This document shows positions 9,655-19,450 of a stretch of DNA of 64,000 nucleotides, piece by piece. The stretch is from Symbiodinium natans (taxonomy: Eukaryota > Sar > Dinophyceae > Suessiales > Symbiodiniaceae), in NCBI GenBank assembly GCA_905221605.1, contig CAJNDS010000601.1, positions 1 to 64,000 on the forward strand, written 5' to 3'. The notes beneath the pieces were generated by a model. The model was not told where the DNA came from. It saw nothing but the letters and a program-made list of their open reading frames with translations, and ran no database searches. The number at the start of each line of letters is the position of its first letter. The stretch's first letter is position 1. Both the position numbers and the translations under genes were made by a program.

Positions 9655-10183
9655 GTTCCCCTAAACCCTAAACCAGAGAGTCGAAACCCTATAAAACCCC
9701 CCCCCCCCCCCCACCCCCCGAATGACAAAAAGAATCTCAAACCCCAAGACACAAACTGCAGACTGGCGCTTAATTAAGGGACTCAGGAGGGTAAAGTTAG
9801 AAGCTGTAAAAAAATCTAAACTCAGGTTCCTGGAATCCTCGGATCCTATAAACCCCTCCTAACAGAAGTTCTGTCTGTTCCATCTGAGAGAAGTCCTTTA
9901 TGTTCCATGGTTCTTGGTCCTTTTGCCGCATGGATCGCGTGGTCATTTCATCTTCTTTAGGGACCCCTCCAACCCTCACCCCACCCAAAACCAAGGCTGC
10001 GAAACCTAAACACCTCCCCGCAATTCAGAACCCAAAGCCCTAAACCCTGAACCTTGGGGTTTGGGGACCCTAAGGCCTTAAGTTGTCCTGCAGTGATGAA
10101 ACTCAACGCCATCGGCTTCCCTAAACCCTAAACCCTAAACCCTAAACCCCCAACCCCAAACCCCAAACCCTTTCTTGTGCCAG

Positions 10184-10241
10184 GTTGCGGGATGGGGACT
10201 GGCTGCGCGATGGGAGGACTCCCCGCGGCCTTCCGACAAGG
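10184..10241 (+). CDS. exon-like segment
   Basis: Acceptor TTTCTTGTGCCAG and donor GTAGAGC. It reads VAGWGLAARWEDSPRPSDK, with CCCTAAA repeats upstream. Product unknown. Confidence 0.65.
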
Positions 10242-10487
10242 GTAGAGCCAGGCCAACCCCAAGACCCAAGAACCCCTAAAAAGCCTTTTACCCTGTAATC
10301 CTAGACGCCCTAGAACCCTCAACACCCTGTAACCTCAAAAAACCCAATCCTAAAAGCCGACAATCTCAAAACCGTATACTCCTAAAACCCTAACCCTGGA
10401 TCCTACAAACCCTAACCTGGATCCTACAAACCCTAAACTTTAGCCCTGAGGGTTTAGGGTTAGGGGTTTAACTGCTAGGGCTCTTTT

Positions 10488-10655
10488 GAAGGGGTATAGG
10501 GAGGGACCCCAAGGAAGGGACCTTATTCTCCTACAAAACCAAAATATAACCCCTGTATATACCGTATATAGTCACTGTGTCCCTAAGTAGCCCCTAAATA
10601 ACCCCAAAACAACCCCTAAGGTCCCTTTTTAGGGTCCCTCCTTTAGTCCCTTGAT
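10488..10655. mobile_element. palindromic element family D
   Basis: The arms are GGGAGGGACCCCAAGGAAGG (left) and TTTTTAGGGTCCCTCC (right), around an AT-rich core (TATATACCGTATATAG). A second copy is at 16067-16213 and a terminal fragment at 51896-51951. Confidence 0.75.
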
Positions 10656-11012
10656 CTTTGGTGCTTTGGGATCCTTGGGTTCACGGTGTCCTCAGGGAAA
10701 GGGGGGGGTCCTCAGGGGTGGGAGGGAGGGTAAGTAGGTTTTGGGCTGAGAGTTGAGGGTTTAGGAATGAGGGTTGCCTGAGACATATCTTTGATTTCAG
10801 GGTTCAGGAGTTTTGGCGTGCGAAGTCGCTTGGAAAAGGAGTTTTGGGAGTCTGTCATGGGGTCGGGGTGTCGGCTTTAGGATACCCACATGAGAACATG
10901 TCATATAGTATATAGCGCATTTTTGTATGTATGTACATCTCAACATGCATAATAGAGTAAAAGACAGCTCCCCAACTCGGTCTTGTACCAAAGCCGCCGT
11001 GCGCTGTTGCAG

Positions 11013-11062
11013 GTACCGCTCCCGCTCCCGTCTCAGATGCGGGCCTTGGAGAAATTGAGGAT
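11013..11062 (+). CDS. exon-like segment
   Basis: Acceptor CTGTTGCAG and donor GTAGGGTC. It reads TAPAPVSDAGLGEIED with high G/C3. TTTAGGG-like sequence begins at the donor. Confidence 0.65.
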
Positions 11063-11279
11063 GTAGGGTCTAGGGTTTACAGCCTTGGGAATTCCCATGA
11101 GCCTTCTTCAACTTAGTAAGGTATACTGATAAACCCAATGTCCTTAACCCTAAGCAGGTAAATGGAGTCCCAGGTAACCCCGAAGTCGTAGAAAGATCTC
11201 AATTTTTCGAGATGCCCCTGCATCTTGCACAGCGAATACTCTGCAACGTGGCAGCTCGCGCTGGGAGTTTTGTGAGACC

Positions 11280-11440
11280 CACTATATATACATACATACA
11301 TACATATATATATATATATACTCAGATACATATAAAGCAAAGTTCACACACATGTATATAAACATGAATACGGGCATCTATCTATCTATCTCTCTCTATC
11401 TATGTATGTATGTATGTATGTATGTATACATACGTACCTC
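11280..11440. repeat. TATA/TATG/TATC microsatellites
   Basis: (TA)n, (CATA)n, (TCTA)n and (TATG)n tracts. Small frames here are not coding. Confidence 0.9.
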
Positions 11441-11545
11441 TATTTTGTTATGTTACTCTATCTTGCATATCATATCATGTTATCACGAAAGCTCCCCCCT
11501 GTGGGAGCTTTGTTCAATACCTCACGAAGTGAGCCTGGGGTTATC

Positions 11546-11580
11546 GGGGGGGGGGTGCGGGGGGGGGGGGGGGGGGGGTG
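11546..11580. repeat. poly(G) tract
   Basis: Two G runs (9 and about 18) separated by TGC. Confidence 0.9.
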
Positions 11581-12099
11581 GACCAATTTCGGTGGGATTT
11601 TTCGGCTATCCCCGGTCTGGTGCCGGGAAAACCATCGTTGCCAAGGGGGCCTGTTTTGAGCTAGATTTGGGGTTCTTTGGTAGGGGTTTTCCTGAGACGT
11701 TCTAAGGAGAAGCGGGGCCCCCCTGATGCTGCTGATGCTGGCCCGGGTGTGGTGCCAAGGGGGCCTGTTTTGGGCTAATAGCTGCGGTCAATCTGGAAGC
11801 ACCTCTTCAGTTTGGGTGGGTCCTCCTCCCTATACTTCCTGTAACTTTGTGTTACTTTTGTACATGGTGCCTCACTTGAAGCACCGCTTCGCTTTAACCT
11901 TTGACTTTGCCACATGATTTGGGTCGGCGCTTTGATCTCTCGGCGCCTCTCTCTTCCTGCAAGCTCCGTGTCCCCAGTCCTGGACCTACTAGAGCTTTCG
12001 TCCCAGCCCGTGGCTCTCAAGTATATATGTATGTTTATATTCCTGTACGTATATATAGGTAGGGGGTCAGGTTCCCCTTGTAGACCTCATCTTGTACCC

Positions 12100-12222
12100 T
12101 ACTTGAAGGTACATGGGTAGATTCAAGAAGGGTTATGAGTAACATAAATATGGCTTTAACCACTTATCATGATAGCTACCCTTTTTTGCCCATTTATTAC
12201 TACCTCTGAACCTCCAAGTAGG
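12100..12222. mobile_element. palindromic element family B
   Basis: Arms TACTTGAAGGTACATGGGTAG and CTACCTCTGAACCTCCAAGTA. Confidence 0.75.
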
Positions 12223-12359
12223 TTTGGCAAAGCCTAAGCACATTGATTCTGTGGCTCTTCGGGGCCGCGGGGCGTGGTGAGCGACGTCCTGCGGAGTTGA
12301 GGGCTCGGGAATTTGAAAGATTTTGGTGTCGGGTTTAAGGTTTAAGGTTTAGGGTTTAG

Positions 12360-13260
12360 GGGTTAGGGCTCGAAGACCTTTCGAGCTCGAATGGTGGATA
12401 GGCTGCGGAGTTATTCCAAGGTTCGACAGTTCGATTAGGTCGAGTTCGCAGTTCGAAGTTTGAGAGTGGGGCCAATGTCAGCCGCTTTCCAAATCCGAAC
12501 CTTCCAACTTTAAAAAACTTGCCGACATTCAAGGCTCATACTTTCAAAGGCTCAGACATTCCAGCTCGAGCGTTTCTTCTCAAACTCAATCTCCAAACTT
12601 TTTGCGAATCCGGGTTCGAAGAAAGTCAAAGTTTCAAAATTTGGAGTTCGACGGAGCTTCGAGATTGCGAGTTCGAGAGTTTGAGGTCTCTCGAATTCGA
12701 AAGTCCGTGGTCACGTTTGAAAGTTTGGAAGTTTCGAGTTTGGAGATTGGGGTCTTGCATGAGTCGGGGCGAGGTCGGCGTCGCGAGTTCGAAAGCTCCC
12801 TAAATCCTAAACCCTAAACCCTTAAGAATTTCAAAGCCCTTTCGAGTCTGGAAAGTTTGAGATTCTACGGGTCAAAGCTTGAGACAATTTAGTCTGAGTT
12901 CGAGAGCTTGAAGCGGGACGAGTTCGAAAGCTTGACCACTCCGAGTTTGAGAGTTTCGCAAGTTTGAGGCGTATGGAGTTCGAGAGTTCTCGAGATTTTG
13001 AAGCTGTAAAAGGCATCACTGTCGACGTCGAAGGCTAGAATTTCAATCCCGCGGGATCTTAAACTCAAACTTCGATGCTTGCAGCTTGAAGCTCCCTCCT
13101 GCTTGAAACATTAGGGTTTAGGGTTTAGGGTTTAGGGTTCTCAAGCTTTTGAACTCCAGGTCGTTTGTCTTTTCATTCTTTAAATTTTGAAACTCTCAAA
13201 TTCCGAAGTTAGAACATGTATATTTGAAACGTCTCAAACTCGCGGTTTCTGGAGTTTACA
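12360..13260. repeat. TTCGA-rich degenerate domain
   Basis: About 900 bp dominated by variants of GTTCGAGAGTTTGAG, TCGAATTCGAAAG and TTTCGAGTTTGG on both strands, with only three telomeric interruptions. The frames at 12519-12817 and 12831-13019 come from this composition and I do not accept them as genes. Confidence 0.75.
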
Positions 13261-13506
13261 GGGATGGATTGCTATTTGAGCTTTTTGGACACGGGGTATC
13301 TTGGGGAGATCTAATATCAAGGCTTGGCAGCTTACATGGTTTGAAGAGCAGCCACACATACACTCCCTCCACCTCTGGCTGATGCGATTCACAAATCTAT
13401 GGAGGGACTCCTTGAAATCCCGAACCCAAAACGCTTTTGGGCCCAAAATTGCCAGTCGAGACAGCTGCCGCATGTTTCACGGGGGGGCGCCCCCCCTAGC
13501 CACTAG

Positions 13507-13560
13507 TCGCCATGAGGGAAGACCGCATCGAGAAAGGGAATGTTGCAAGCAGTGTGCAGG
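13507..13560 (+). CDS. possible exon with canonical GTAAGT donor
   Basis: CCACTAG precedes it and GTAAGTC follows. From an ATG at 13512 it reads MREDRIEKGNVASSVQ. It may be a first exon. It carries the best match to the canonical donor in this region. Confidence 0.5.
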
Positions 13561-13800
13561 GTAAGTCGAGGTGATTGGGGCTTAAAGTGTAGGATTCCAG
13601 GTTATTTCGACGTAAGGGTCCGGAAGCAGGACAGGAGGCTTTCTGGCTCAAGCACGGATTTGTCGTAAGCCCTGCATACCAAAGAACCGGCATAGAATCC
13701 CTATCCCTTCTCTGGACAGCCAGCTGGAGACTCGCGTTATTTTGAGCAACAACTTCGAAGACTTAGATAGCACAATCCTCTTGAACCCTTGAGCCTAAAA

Positions 13801-13924
13801 GTGCGAGGTTCATGCAGACTTATAAGTGGGCCTATAAGCATGGTACCCATAAGTATAACTGGCTATAACCTTATTTGAAGCACGTATATCCCCACTTCTA
13901 ACTGCTCTTGAACTCTTCAAGTGG
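13801..13924. mobile_element. diverged family B element
   Basis: GAGGTTCATGCAGACTTATA on the left and a decayed TTGAACTCTTCAAGTGGG terminus on the right. Confidence 0.6.
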
Positions 13925-14030
13925 GAGCTCTTCAAGTCAATTGAGGGATTCGAGCAGTTCAACTTCCGGCTGTCAACATTTCGTCTTGCCCCCAAGCCGA
14001 AACCCTAAGATGAGGCCCTAAGCCTTTTAA

Positions 14031-14157
14031 ACCCCTTGGTAGCCCAGTGCTAACCTGTACCCTTTTTTTTTTGGGTTGTGGGTTCCCAATATAAAGTAGC
14101 CACCCCCAAAAAAAAGGGCGCCCTTATGATAATATGGGTTTACTGGGCTAGTAAGAG
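14031..14157. mobile_element. family E element, TTGGTAGCCCAGT termini
   Basis: Left end TTGGTAGCCCAGTGCTAACC and right end GGTTTACTGGGCTAGTAAG. Copies are at 15630-15733 and 63218-63302. The interior has a shared GGTTCCC...GCAACC/AGTAGCCA segment. Confidence 0.75.
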
Positions 14158-14161
14158 AACC

Positions 14162-14286
14162 CTACTTGGAGGTTCAGGGTTCAGGGTACCTATAACCCCA
14201 ATATCAGCTGTACTCTAAGCCCCCTAAGTCCTCTAAGTAGGTTATAGACTTATACTTGGTTAACCTGTGCCCATGAACCTCCAAGC
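14162..14286. mobile_element. palindromic element family B
   Basis: It lies 5 bp from the family E element. Arms TACTTGGAGGTTCAGG and GCCCATGAACCTCCAAGCAG. Confidence 0.75.
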
Positions 14287-14432
14287 AGCTCACGCCAGGC
14301 CCAACACAAGGCAACAAGAACGGTCGAAGGTCGAAGTAAGCATAGTCCTAGAAGTCATCCATGATGCGCAATGTTTGTGTGAGGGTAGAGGTGTCTTAGC
14401 ACGCAGGGTACACTCTGCTTGCTAACCCCTAG

Positions 14433-14588
14433 CAGTTTACATGTGGGGTTCACCCTAAACCCTAAACCCTAAACCCTGCGGAATTCTTGCTGAAGCTTTC
14501 TCCGTTGCACTCCCTCGAGGAGGGTGGGGCGAGCTGCTGGATACGGGCGGTGCCCTACTTCAAGCACAAGATGCCTGGCCTGAATTAG
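14433..14588 (+). CDS. exon interrupted by (CCCTAAA)3
   Basis: After the acceptor CCCCTAG the sequence reads QFTCGVH. It is then broken by 21 nt of three exact CCCTAAA units (14453-14473) that bring in a stop, and resumes as PAEFLLKLSPLHSLEEGGAS then CWIRAVPYFKHKMPGLN and TAG at 14586. Ignoring the 21 nt restores one continuous frame. The terminal TAG is itself formed by the following TTTAGGG array, so a donor at or before it is possible. Confidence 0.65.
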
Positions 14589-14676
14589 GGTTTAGGGTTT
14601 AGGGTTTAGGGTTTTGGGTTTAGGGTTTAGGGGAAACCTAGAACCCCAAGCCTCAATCCTAAATCATACTGAAGCT

Positions 14677-14788
14677 TTGGCATGTTCCCCCTGACACGAA
14701 CAGTCCCTAATAGGGATTATAATTAGGGGGTACTCATATATCATATATCCCTATTCAGGACTGTTGGTATGAGGGGGAACATGCCAAG
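14677..14788. mobile_element. palindromic element family A
   Basis: Termini TTGGCATGTTCCCCC and GGGGGAACATGCCAA have matching compensatory changes in both arms (GGGATG to GGCATG). This means the two arms stay complementary despite drift. Confidence 0.85.
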
Positions 14789-15629
14789 ATATTACCCCAA
14801 ACCCTAAACCCTAAATCCTAGGGTTTAAGATCCCAACTGAAGCACTTTGAATTCGGGCTAAGCTTTGATCGCAACCAATCCCGAACCCCTAAACCCTAAG
14901 CCCTAACACCTACCGGCCCTTCCAGGGACTAGCGGCTTAGGGCTGGGGATTTAGGGTTTGGGGTTTAGGGTAATTCTGGAGCTTTTGGTATGGGATTCTG
15001 GAGGGTTGAGGGTTTGGGGTTTAGGGTTTAGGGTTAGAAGACCTCAGGATTTAGGATGCAGGTTTTAAGGATTTGGGATAATTAGGCGCCGGCGGAGTTT
15101 TTGCAAGAACGCCCTGCCACAATACTTTCGATGTAGGCTGGCATGTTGAAGGTGTGGTCTTGGGGGCCTTATCCCCAGACCTTAAACCCAAAGTAAAAAC
15201 CTATGCCCTAAACCCTAAACCCAAAACCCCAAACCCTGGCTGTGCGAGTGCGAGAGTCGAAGCCCTAAAGTAGGGGTGCCGGGGGCGACTACAAAGATCC
15301 TTTTATTCTAGGGTTCTTAAGGGAGGGGGGTTCAAGGGGCCTAGGGTTTATGGCAGTTTAGGGTGTAGGGTTTAGGGTTTAGGAGTCCGGATGCAAAAAG
15401 GGTTTAGGGTTTCGGGTTGATTGATATAGGGTTCTCTTAAGAACCCTGTAACTTTAGGAAGTCTAGGCTTCGGGTTTAGGGTTTTGCAGGGCCAGGGCTT
15501 CGTGTTTCGGGTTTAGGGTTCGCGGACCAAGGACGCAAGGTGACCCCATCTCCCTGAATGAGCAGGCGGGAGGATGTCTTAGAATTATTGCTGGGCGACA
15601 GGCTTAAGGTTTAGGTGTCTAGCTTGGTA

Positions 15630-15733
15630 GTAACCCTTTTTTCCCCTTCTTGCTTCTAGGTTCCCTTATAAAAAGTAGCCAACCCCAAACAGGGTACCCT
15701 TGATTGTAATATGGTTACGGGGCTACCATGGTA
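15630..15733. mobile_element. family E element
   Basis: Left TTGGTAGTAACCC, interior GGTTCCCTTATAAAAAGTAG, right TATGGTTACGGGGCTACC. Diverged relative of the 14031 copy. Confidence 0.55.
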
Positions 15734-16066
15734 AGTCTGAAGCAGCAAAGGAAGCCAAACCCAAATCGCTCTTGGAAGGGATTGTTCAACCTCAGTGGTT
15801 GAAGTGTTATGGGCGGGGAAACAGAGGGTGTAACTTTCACAGGTGTCAAAGAGCAGTTGGTTGTTGGCCTTTGTTGCCTTGAGAGAGGGAGCGTGAGAGA
15901 GGCTCCTTAGATGGAGCCTACTTGAAGTTTCTTGCGTAGTTGGAAGCAGGTTTATATGTACGCCAAACGTGAGATAAACCAACCAACTATGACGCCAGTT
16001 CATTCCGATTTTTAACCTCCCACGCATCCTGCAAGTACCTGAGTCCGAGAAGTGCTCTAGGGACTA

Positions 16067-16213
16067 AAGGAGGGGCCCTTACTAGGGATGGGTCACTTAG
16101 GGGTTATTTAGGGGCTACTTAGGTAGATAGGGACTATATATATATATATACGGTATATATGTATATATATATATATATATTATAGGGGAAGGGGTCCCTC
16201 CTTATGCCCCTTA
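16067..16213. mobile_element. family D element with (TA)n core
   Basis: GGAGGGGCCCTTACTAGGG on the left and GGAAGGGGTCCCTCC on the right flank a TATATA core of about 50 bp. Confidence 0.75.
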
Positions 16214-16349
16214 AAGTGCTGAAGATAAGTCTGCTTGATGCCTGGCAGTCTCTAGGTGCCTAAGACTTACACCCTAAGCCACAAACCCTAGCACCTAAGC
16301 CCTAAAACAAACAGGATGGAACTAAACCCTAAACCCTGCACCCTAAATC

Positions 16350-16446
16350 GTTTAGGGTTTAGGGTTTAGGGTTTAGGGTTTAGGGTTTAGGGTTTAGGGT
16401 TTACCCTAAACCCTAAACCTAAACCCTAAACCCTAAACCCTAAACG
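16350..16446. repeat. head-to-head telomeric palindrome
   Basis: Seven or eight TTTAGGG units run directly into about six CCCTAAA units; the junction is at 16403 (GGGTTTACCCTAAA). This is the arrangement expected of end-to-end telomere fusion. It can also be read as two opposed interstitial arrays. Confidence 0.95.
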
Positions 16447-16520
16447 CCCTGAAGCCTGAACCCAAAGCTCCGAGATCCCTCTTAAGCTCCTCACCCCTCG
16501 GGGCAGCCCGGGGTCCTTGC

Positions 16521-16626
16521 GACATGTTTGCAAGCATAGGAGGGATGAGAAGGAAGATCTGTTTTGGGGGTTTAGGACATGTTTGCAAACATATGAGGGG
16601 GAAGATCTGTTTTGGGGGGGTTTAGG
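16521..16626. repeat. 50-bp tandem duplication ending in TTTAG
   Basis: GACATGTTTGCAA...GGAAGATCTGTTTTGGGGG TTTAG occurs at 16521-16575 and again at 16576-16626 with small differences. The first copy is in a coding-like stretch (DMFASIGGMRRKICFG). Confidence 0.85.
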
Positions 16627-16903
16627 ATTTGTAGGTTTTTGGGGTTTAGTTTAGGGCTTATGGGACAGTCCTTTCTGTGTTTTTAGGTTTTGGGGTTTAG
16701 GGTTTAGGGTTTAGGGCTGTTGTTTTTTTTTTTTGCTGGAGAGGGTTGTGGGCGGTTAGGGCTTAGGCCTTTGGGCAGATGTAGGGCTAGGCTTGGGCTG
16801 AAACCCTAAACCCTAAAACCTAAACCCTAAACCCTGACCGTTAAGAGAGCCTCAGTTTGGGGTTTCAGGGTGTAGGGCTTCAGGTGGAGTTTCGGGTTTA
16901 GGG

Positions 16904-17006
16904 TTGGGATGTTCCCCATTACACTAACAGCCCTCAATAGGGATGATTATAGGGGGTACTACAATCCCTATTAAGGACTCTTAGTATACGGGGGACACAT
17001 CTCAAG
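16904..17006. mobile_element. palindromic element family A
   Basis: TTGGGATGTTCCCCATTACA on the left; a decayed right arm ACGGGGGACACATCTCAAG. Confidence 0.8.
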
Positions 17007-17138
17007 TTTAGGGTTCCAAGGCCTTTGGGTTTATAGCTTCTCCTCCAGGTTCTTCTGGAAAGCGCCCGTATGGGCTCGGACTGGAATTTGCAGCCTGGTT
17101 TCAAATACGCCCTGCGCAGCAGTTGCTGAACAATTAAA

Positions 17139-17252
17139 GGGTCCATGTACCCGCGCGGTATATATATATATACTATTTTTTTTGGGCCCTACAGCTACTA
17201 TTTTAGGACTCCTGCAAGGCCCAAGTTTCTACTATACAGGTACATGGACCCT
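17139..17252. mobile_element. palindromic element, GGTCCATGTACC termini
   Basis: GGGTCCATGTACC and GGTACATGGACCC are perfect inverted ends around (TA)n and T-rich sequence. A related right-hand fragment lies at 56075-56150. Confidence 0.75.
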
Positions 17253-17290
17253 TGGAGAACAGTTAAGTCTCTCATCTTCTGGGGCTTCAG

Positions 17291-17335
17291 GTGCTGACTG
17301 AAGTCTTGCAGCGGTCCTTGGGGTGCGAACGCATT
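17291..17335 (+). CDS. short exon
   Basis: Acceptor GGGGCTTCAG and donor GTGAGC. Exactly 15 codons: VLTEVLQRSLGCERI. Clean splice sites. Confidence 0.65.
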
Positions 17336-17675
17336 GTGAGCGTGTTGGGTCAAGCTTTCGACAGGGGGGGAGAGTTGGAAGGGTTTTAGGGTGCTAGGGT
17401 TTAATTAGGGTGTTTAGGGGGGTGTAGGGTTTAGGGTGAGGGAGGGGGAGCGGAAGGGAGCAACCTCTACAGACTGACAGCGAGGGCTCTTACAGTAAGA
17501 TGGGCAGGCCATACAAGAGACGACTACTAGACGTGATGGCACATGTGCTGCACTATTGCCGGTGCGTTGTAGATGCACCGATAAAGACACGGTAGTGTTG
17601 CAGATTCCAACCCGCCCGTTTTATTGATGGATGGCAGTTGTGTGTTGTATAGTGGCTTGCAGTTGGCCGTCCGAG

Positions 17676-17731
17676 GCTTTAGGGTTTAGGGTTTAGGGTT
17701 TAGGGTTTAGGGTTTAGGGTTTAGGGTTTGG
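17676..17731 (+). repeat. TTTAGGG array flanked by CGAGGCTT repeats
   Basis: Seven or more heptamers. CGAGGCTT occurs at 17672-17679 and again at 17743-17750. Confidence 0.9.
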
Positions 17732-17849
17732 GGGGGGATATTCGAGGCTTCGGAGGGATTTCTGGTCGGGGTCGAGTTGCAGGTTGGGCTGTTTCGTCCA
17801 TCAAAGCTGACGTCATGCACGCGGGGGCATAACTCCCCCACGCCCGATG

Positions 17850-18180
17850 GCGAAAGAAAGAAAGGGAGAGGGGGAGAGAGGGGAGAGCAAGGGGAGGGCA
17901 AGGGGAGGGCAAGGGGAGAGCAAGGGGGGAGACGAGAGGAGACGAGAGGAGACGGGACAGATGGGGAGAGGGACGGGGGAGGGAGAGGGAGAAAAAGAAA
18001 CGAGAGAGCTGGGCGTCAGCAGAAGAAGAAGAACAAGAAGAAGCAGAAGAAGAAGAAGAAGAAGAAGAAGAAGAAGAAGAAGAAGCAGAAGCAGAAGCAG
18101 AAGCAGAAGCAGAAGCAGAAGCAGAAGCAGTAGAAGAAGAAGAAGAAGAAGAATAAGAAGAAGAAGAAGAAGAAACAAGG
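17850..18180. repeat. purine strand: GA-rich then (GAA)n/(GCAGAA)n
   Basis: Over 300 nt of almost pure purine: GGGAGAGCAAGG units, then (GAA)n with an internal (GCAGAA)7 block (about 18085-18130). The long frames on both strands are repeat artefacts. Confidence 0.95.
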
Positions 18181-18269
18181 GACGGCGCTCTGCAGCTGAG
18201 CAACTGTGAAGTGTGCTTGGCATGTGCCCTCACCACTCATCCTCGTAATGCGAAGCTGTTTCAAGGTTT

Positions 18270-18366
18270 GGACCCTAAACCCTAAACCCTAAACCCTAAA
18301 CCCTAAACCCTAAACCCTAAACCCTAAACCCTAAACCCTAAACCCTAAACCCTAAACCCTAAACCT
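18270..18366 (-). repeat. (CCCTAAA)n array
   Basis: Thirteen or more heptamers, ending before a coding-like segment. Confidence 0.95.
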
Positions 18367-18415
18367 TTTCGACCTGGATGTTGGCGCCAACCCTGGGTCT
18401 AAGCCAAACATCCAG

Positions 18416-18490
18416 GAATTATTCTCGCTGCCGTAACTTGGCGCGCGACGAGGCCATGAATCCGAGTCCAGGAACGGCTGAAAAGGGAGG
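18416..18490 (+). CDS. exon-like segment, basic
   Basis: Acceptor ACATCCAG and donor GTTTGGG. It reads NYSRCRNLARDEAMNPSPGT then AEKG. TTTAGGG repeats follow. Product unknown. Confidence 0.6.
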
Positions 18491-18689
18491 GTTTGGGGTT
18501 TAGGGTTTAGGGTTTAGGGTTCAGGGGTTGGTTTTGCTCAACAGTTGCCCAGGGGCTCGACCTCAACTTCTGGGCATGCATGACCGACAAGTCTGGTGTG
18601 ATAGCTATAAGCATTGCAACCCTAAACCCTAAACCCGAGACCCTAACCCTAAAAACCCTTAACGCACGGTTTTCATGAGCGATTGTCAG

Positions 18690-18789
18690 GTGCTGGAGGT
18701 GAACTGCCTCAGGCACGGAAGGACGCCTGGTGCCTGTCGAAGCTCGAATACCCCAAACGAGAAACACTGCTACCAAGGCCCTGGTCGTG
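18690..18789 (+). CDS. clear 100-nt exon, Cys-containing
   Basis: Acceptor GATTGTCAG and donor GTTTAGGG. It reads VLEVNCLRHGRTPGACRSSN then TPNEKHCYQGPGR. Four spaced cysteines suggest an extracellular or metal-binding segment (inference). Confidence 0.7.
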
Positions 18790-19114
18790 GTTTAGGGTTT
18801 AGGGGCCTAGGGGTTTAGGCTTTAGGGGTTAGGGTTCAAGCATATCCATCCCGGCCTTTGGGCCCCTTTCTAGGCAGAGAAGGTTTCGGGTGCGTCGCTT
18901 GCATGAGAGAGGGAAGAAGGGGCTTAGGGCTTAGGGCTTAGTTCAGAAATCCATGGGCAGCAAGATGTTTTGGCCCATAGGCCCCGCTTAGCTTAGGCTC
19001 CGCTGCTGCAATACGGCCCCTCTTCTATTGAGGTGCTCAAAAATGGCCCTTGGTCAACGAGCCCTCGCAGACACATGGCCACACAGCCAGGAGTTTTTAC
19101 CTGGTCTTGTACAG

Positions 19115-19145
19115 CCGAAACCAGAAGGCGGGCAGTTCCGACTCG
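19115..19145 (+). CDS. very short exon candidate
   Basis: Acceptor TTGTACAG and donor GTCTTAGGG. It reads PKPEGGQFRL. Short, so uncertain. Confidence 0.4.
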
Positions 19146-19450
19146 GTCTTAGGGTTTAGGGTTTTGGGTTTTGGGTTTTGGGTTTGGGGTTTGGGGTCTT
19201 CAGCTTGAAGGGTCTATAAAGGGTTTAGGATTGGGTCCTTGGTTCAGAGTGGTCGTGCCTGATATTCCTCATACGCTGGCCCTTAACCTAGCGAGCTTAA
19301 AGGCTTGGGGTTTTCTAGGACCCTATACTGAACCCTGACCCTAAACCCTAAACCCTAAACCCTAAACCCTCGTGAATGCAGAGGAGCGCATCTTGACTTA
19401 GGCACTTGCGTGAACGTGAGGTCGCAAGCTCCTCTAGCCTGGGCTTCCAG

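Noticed and set aside
17721-18264. Six overlapping long frames on both strands
   Set aside because: All come from (GAA)n/(GCAGAA)n and GA-rich repeats (poly-Ser, poly-Leu, poly-Arg/Lys).
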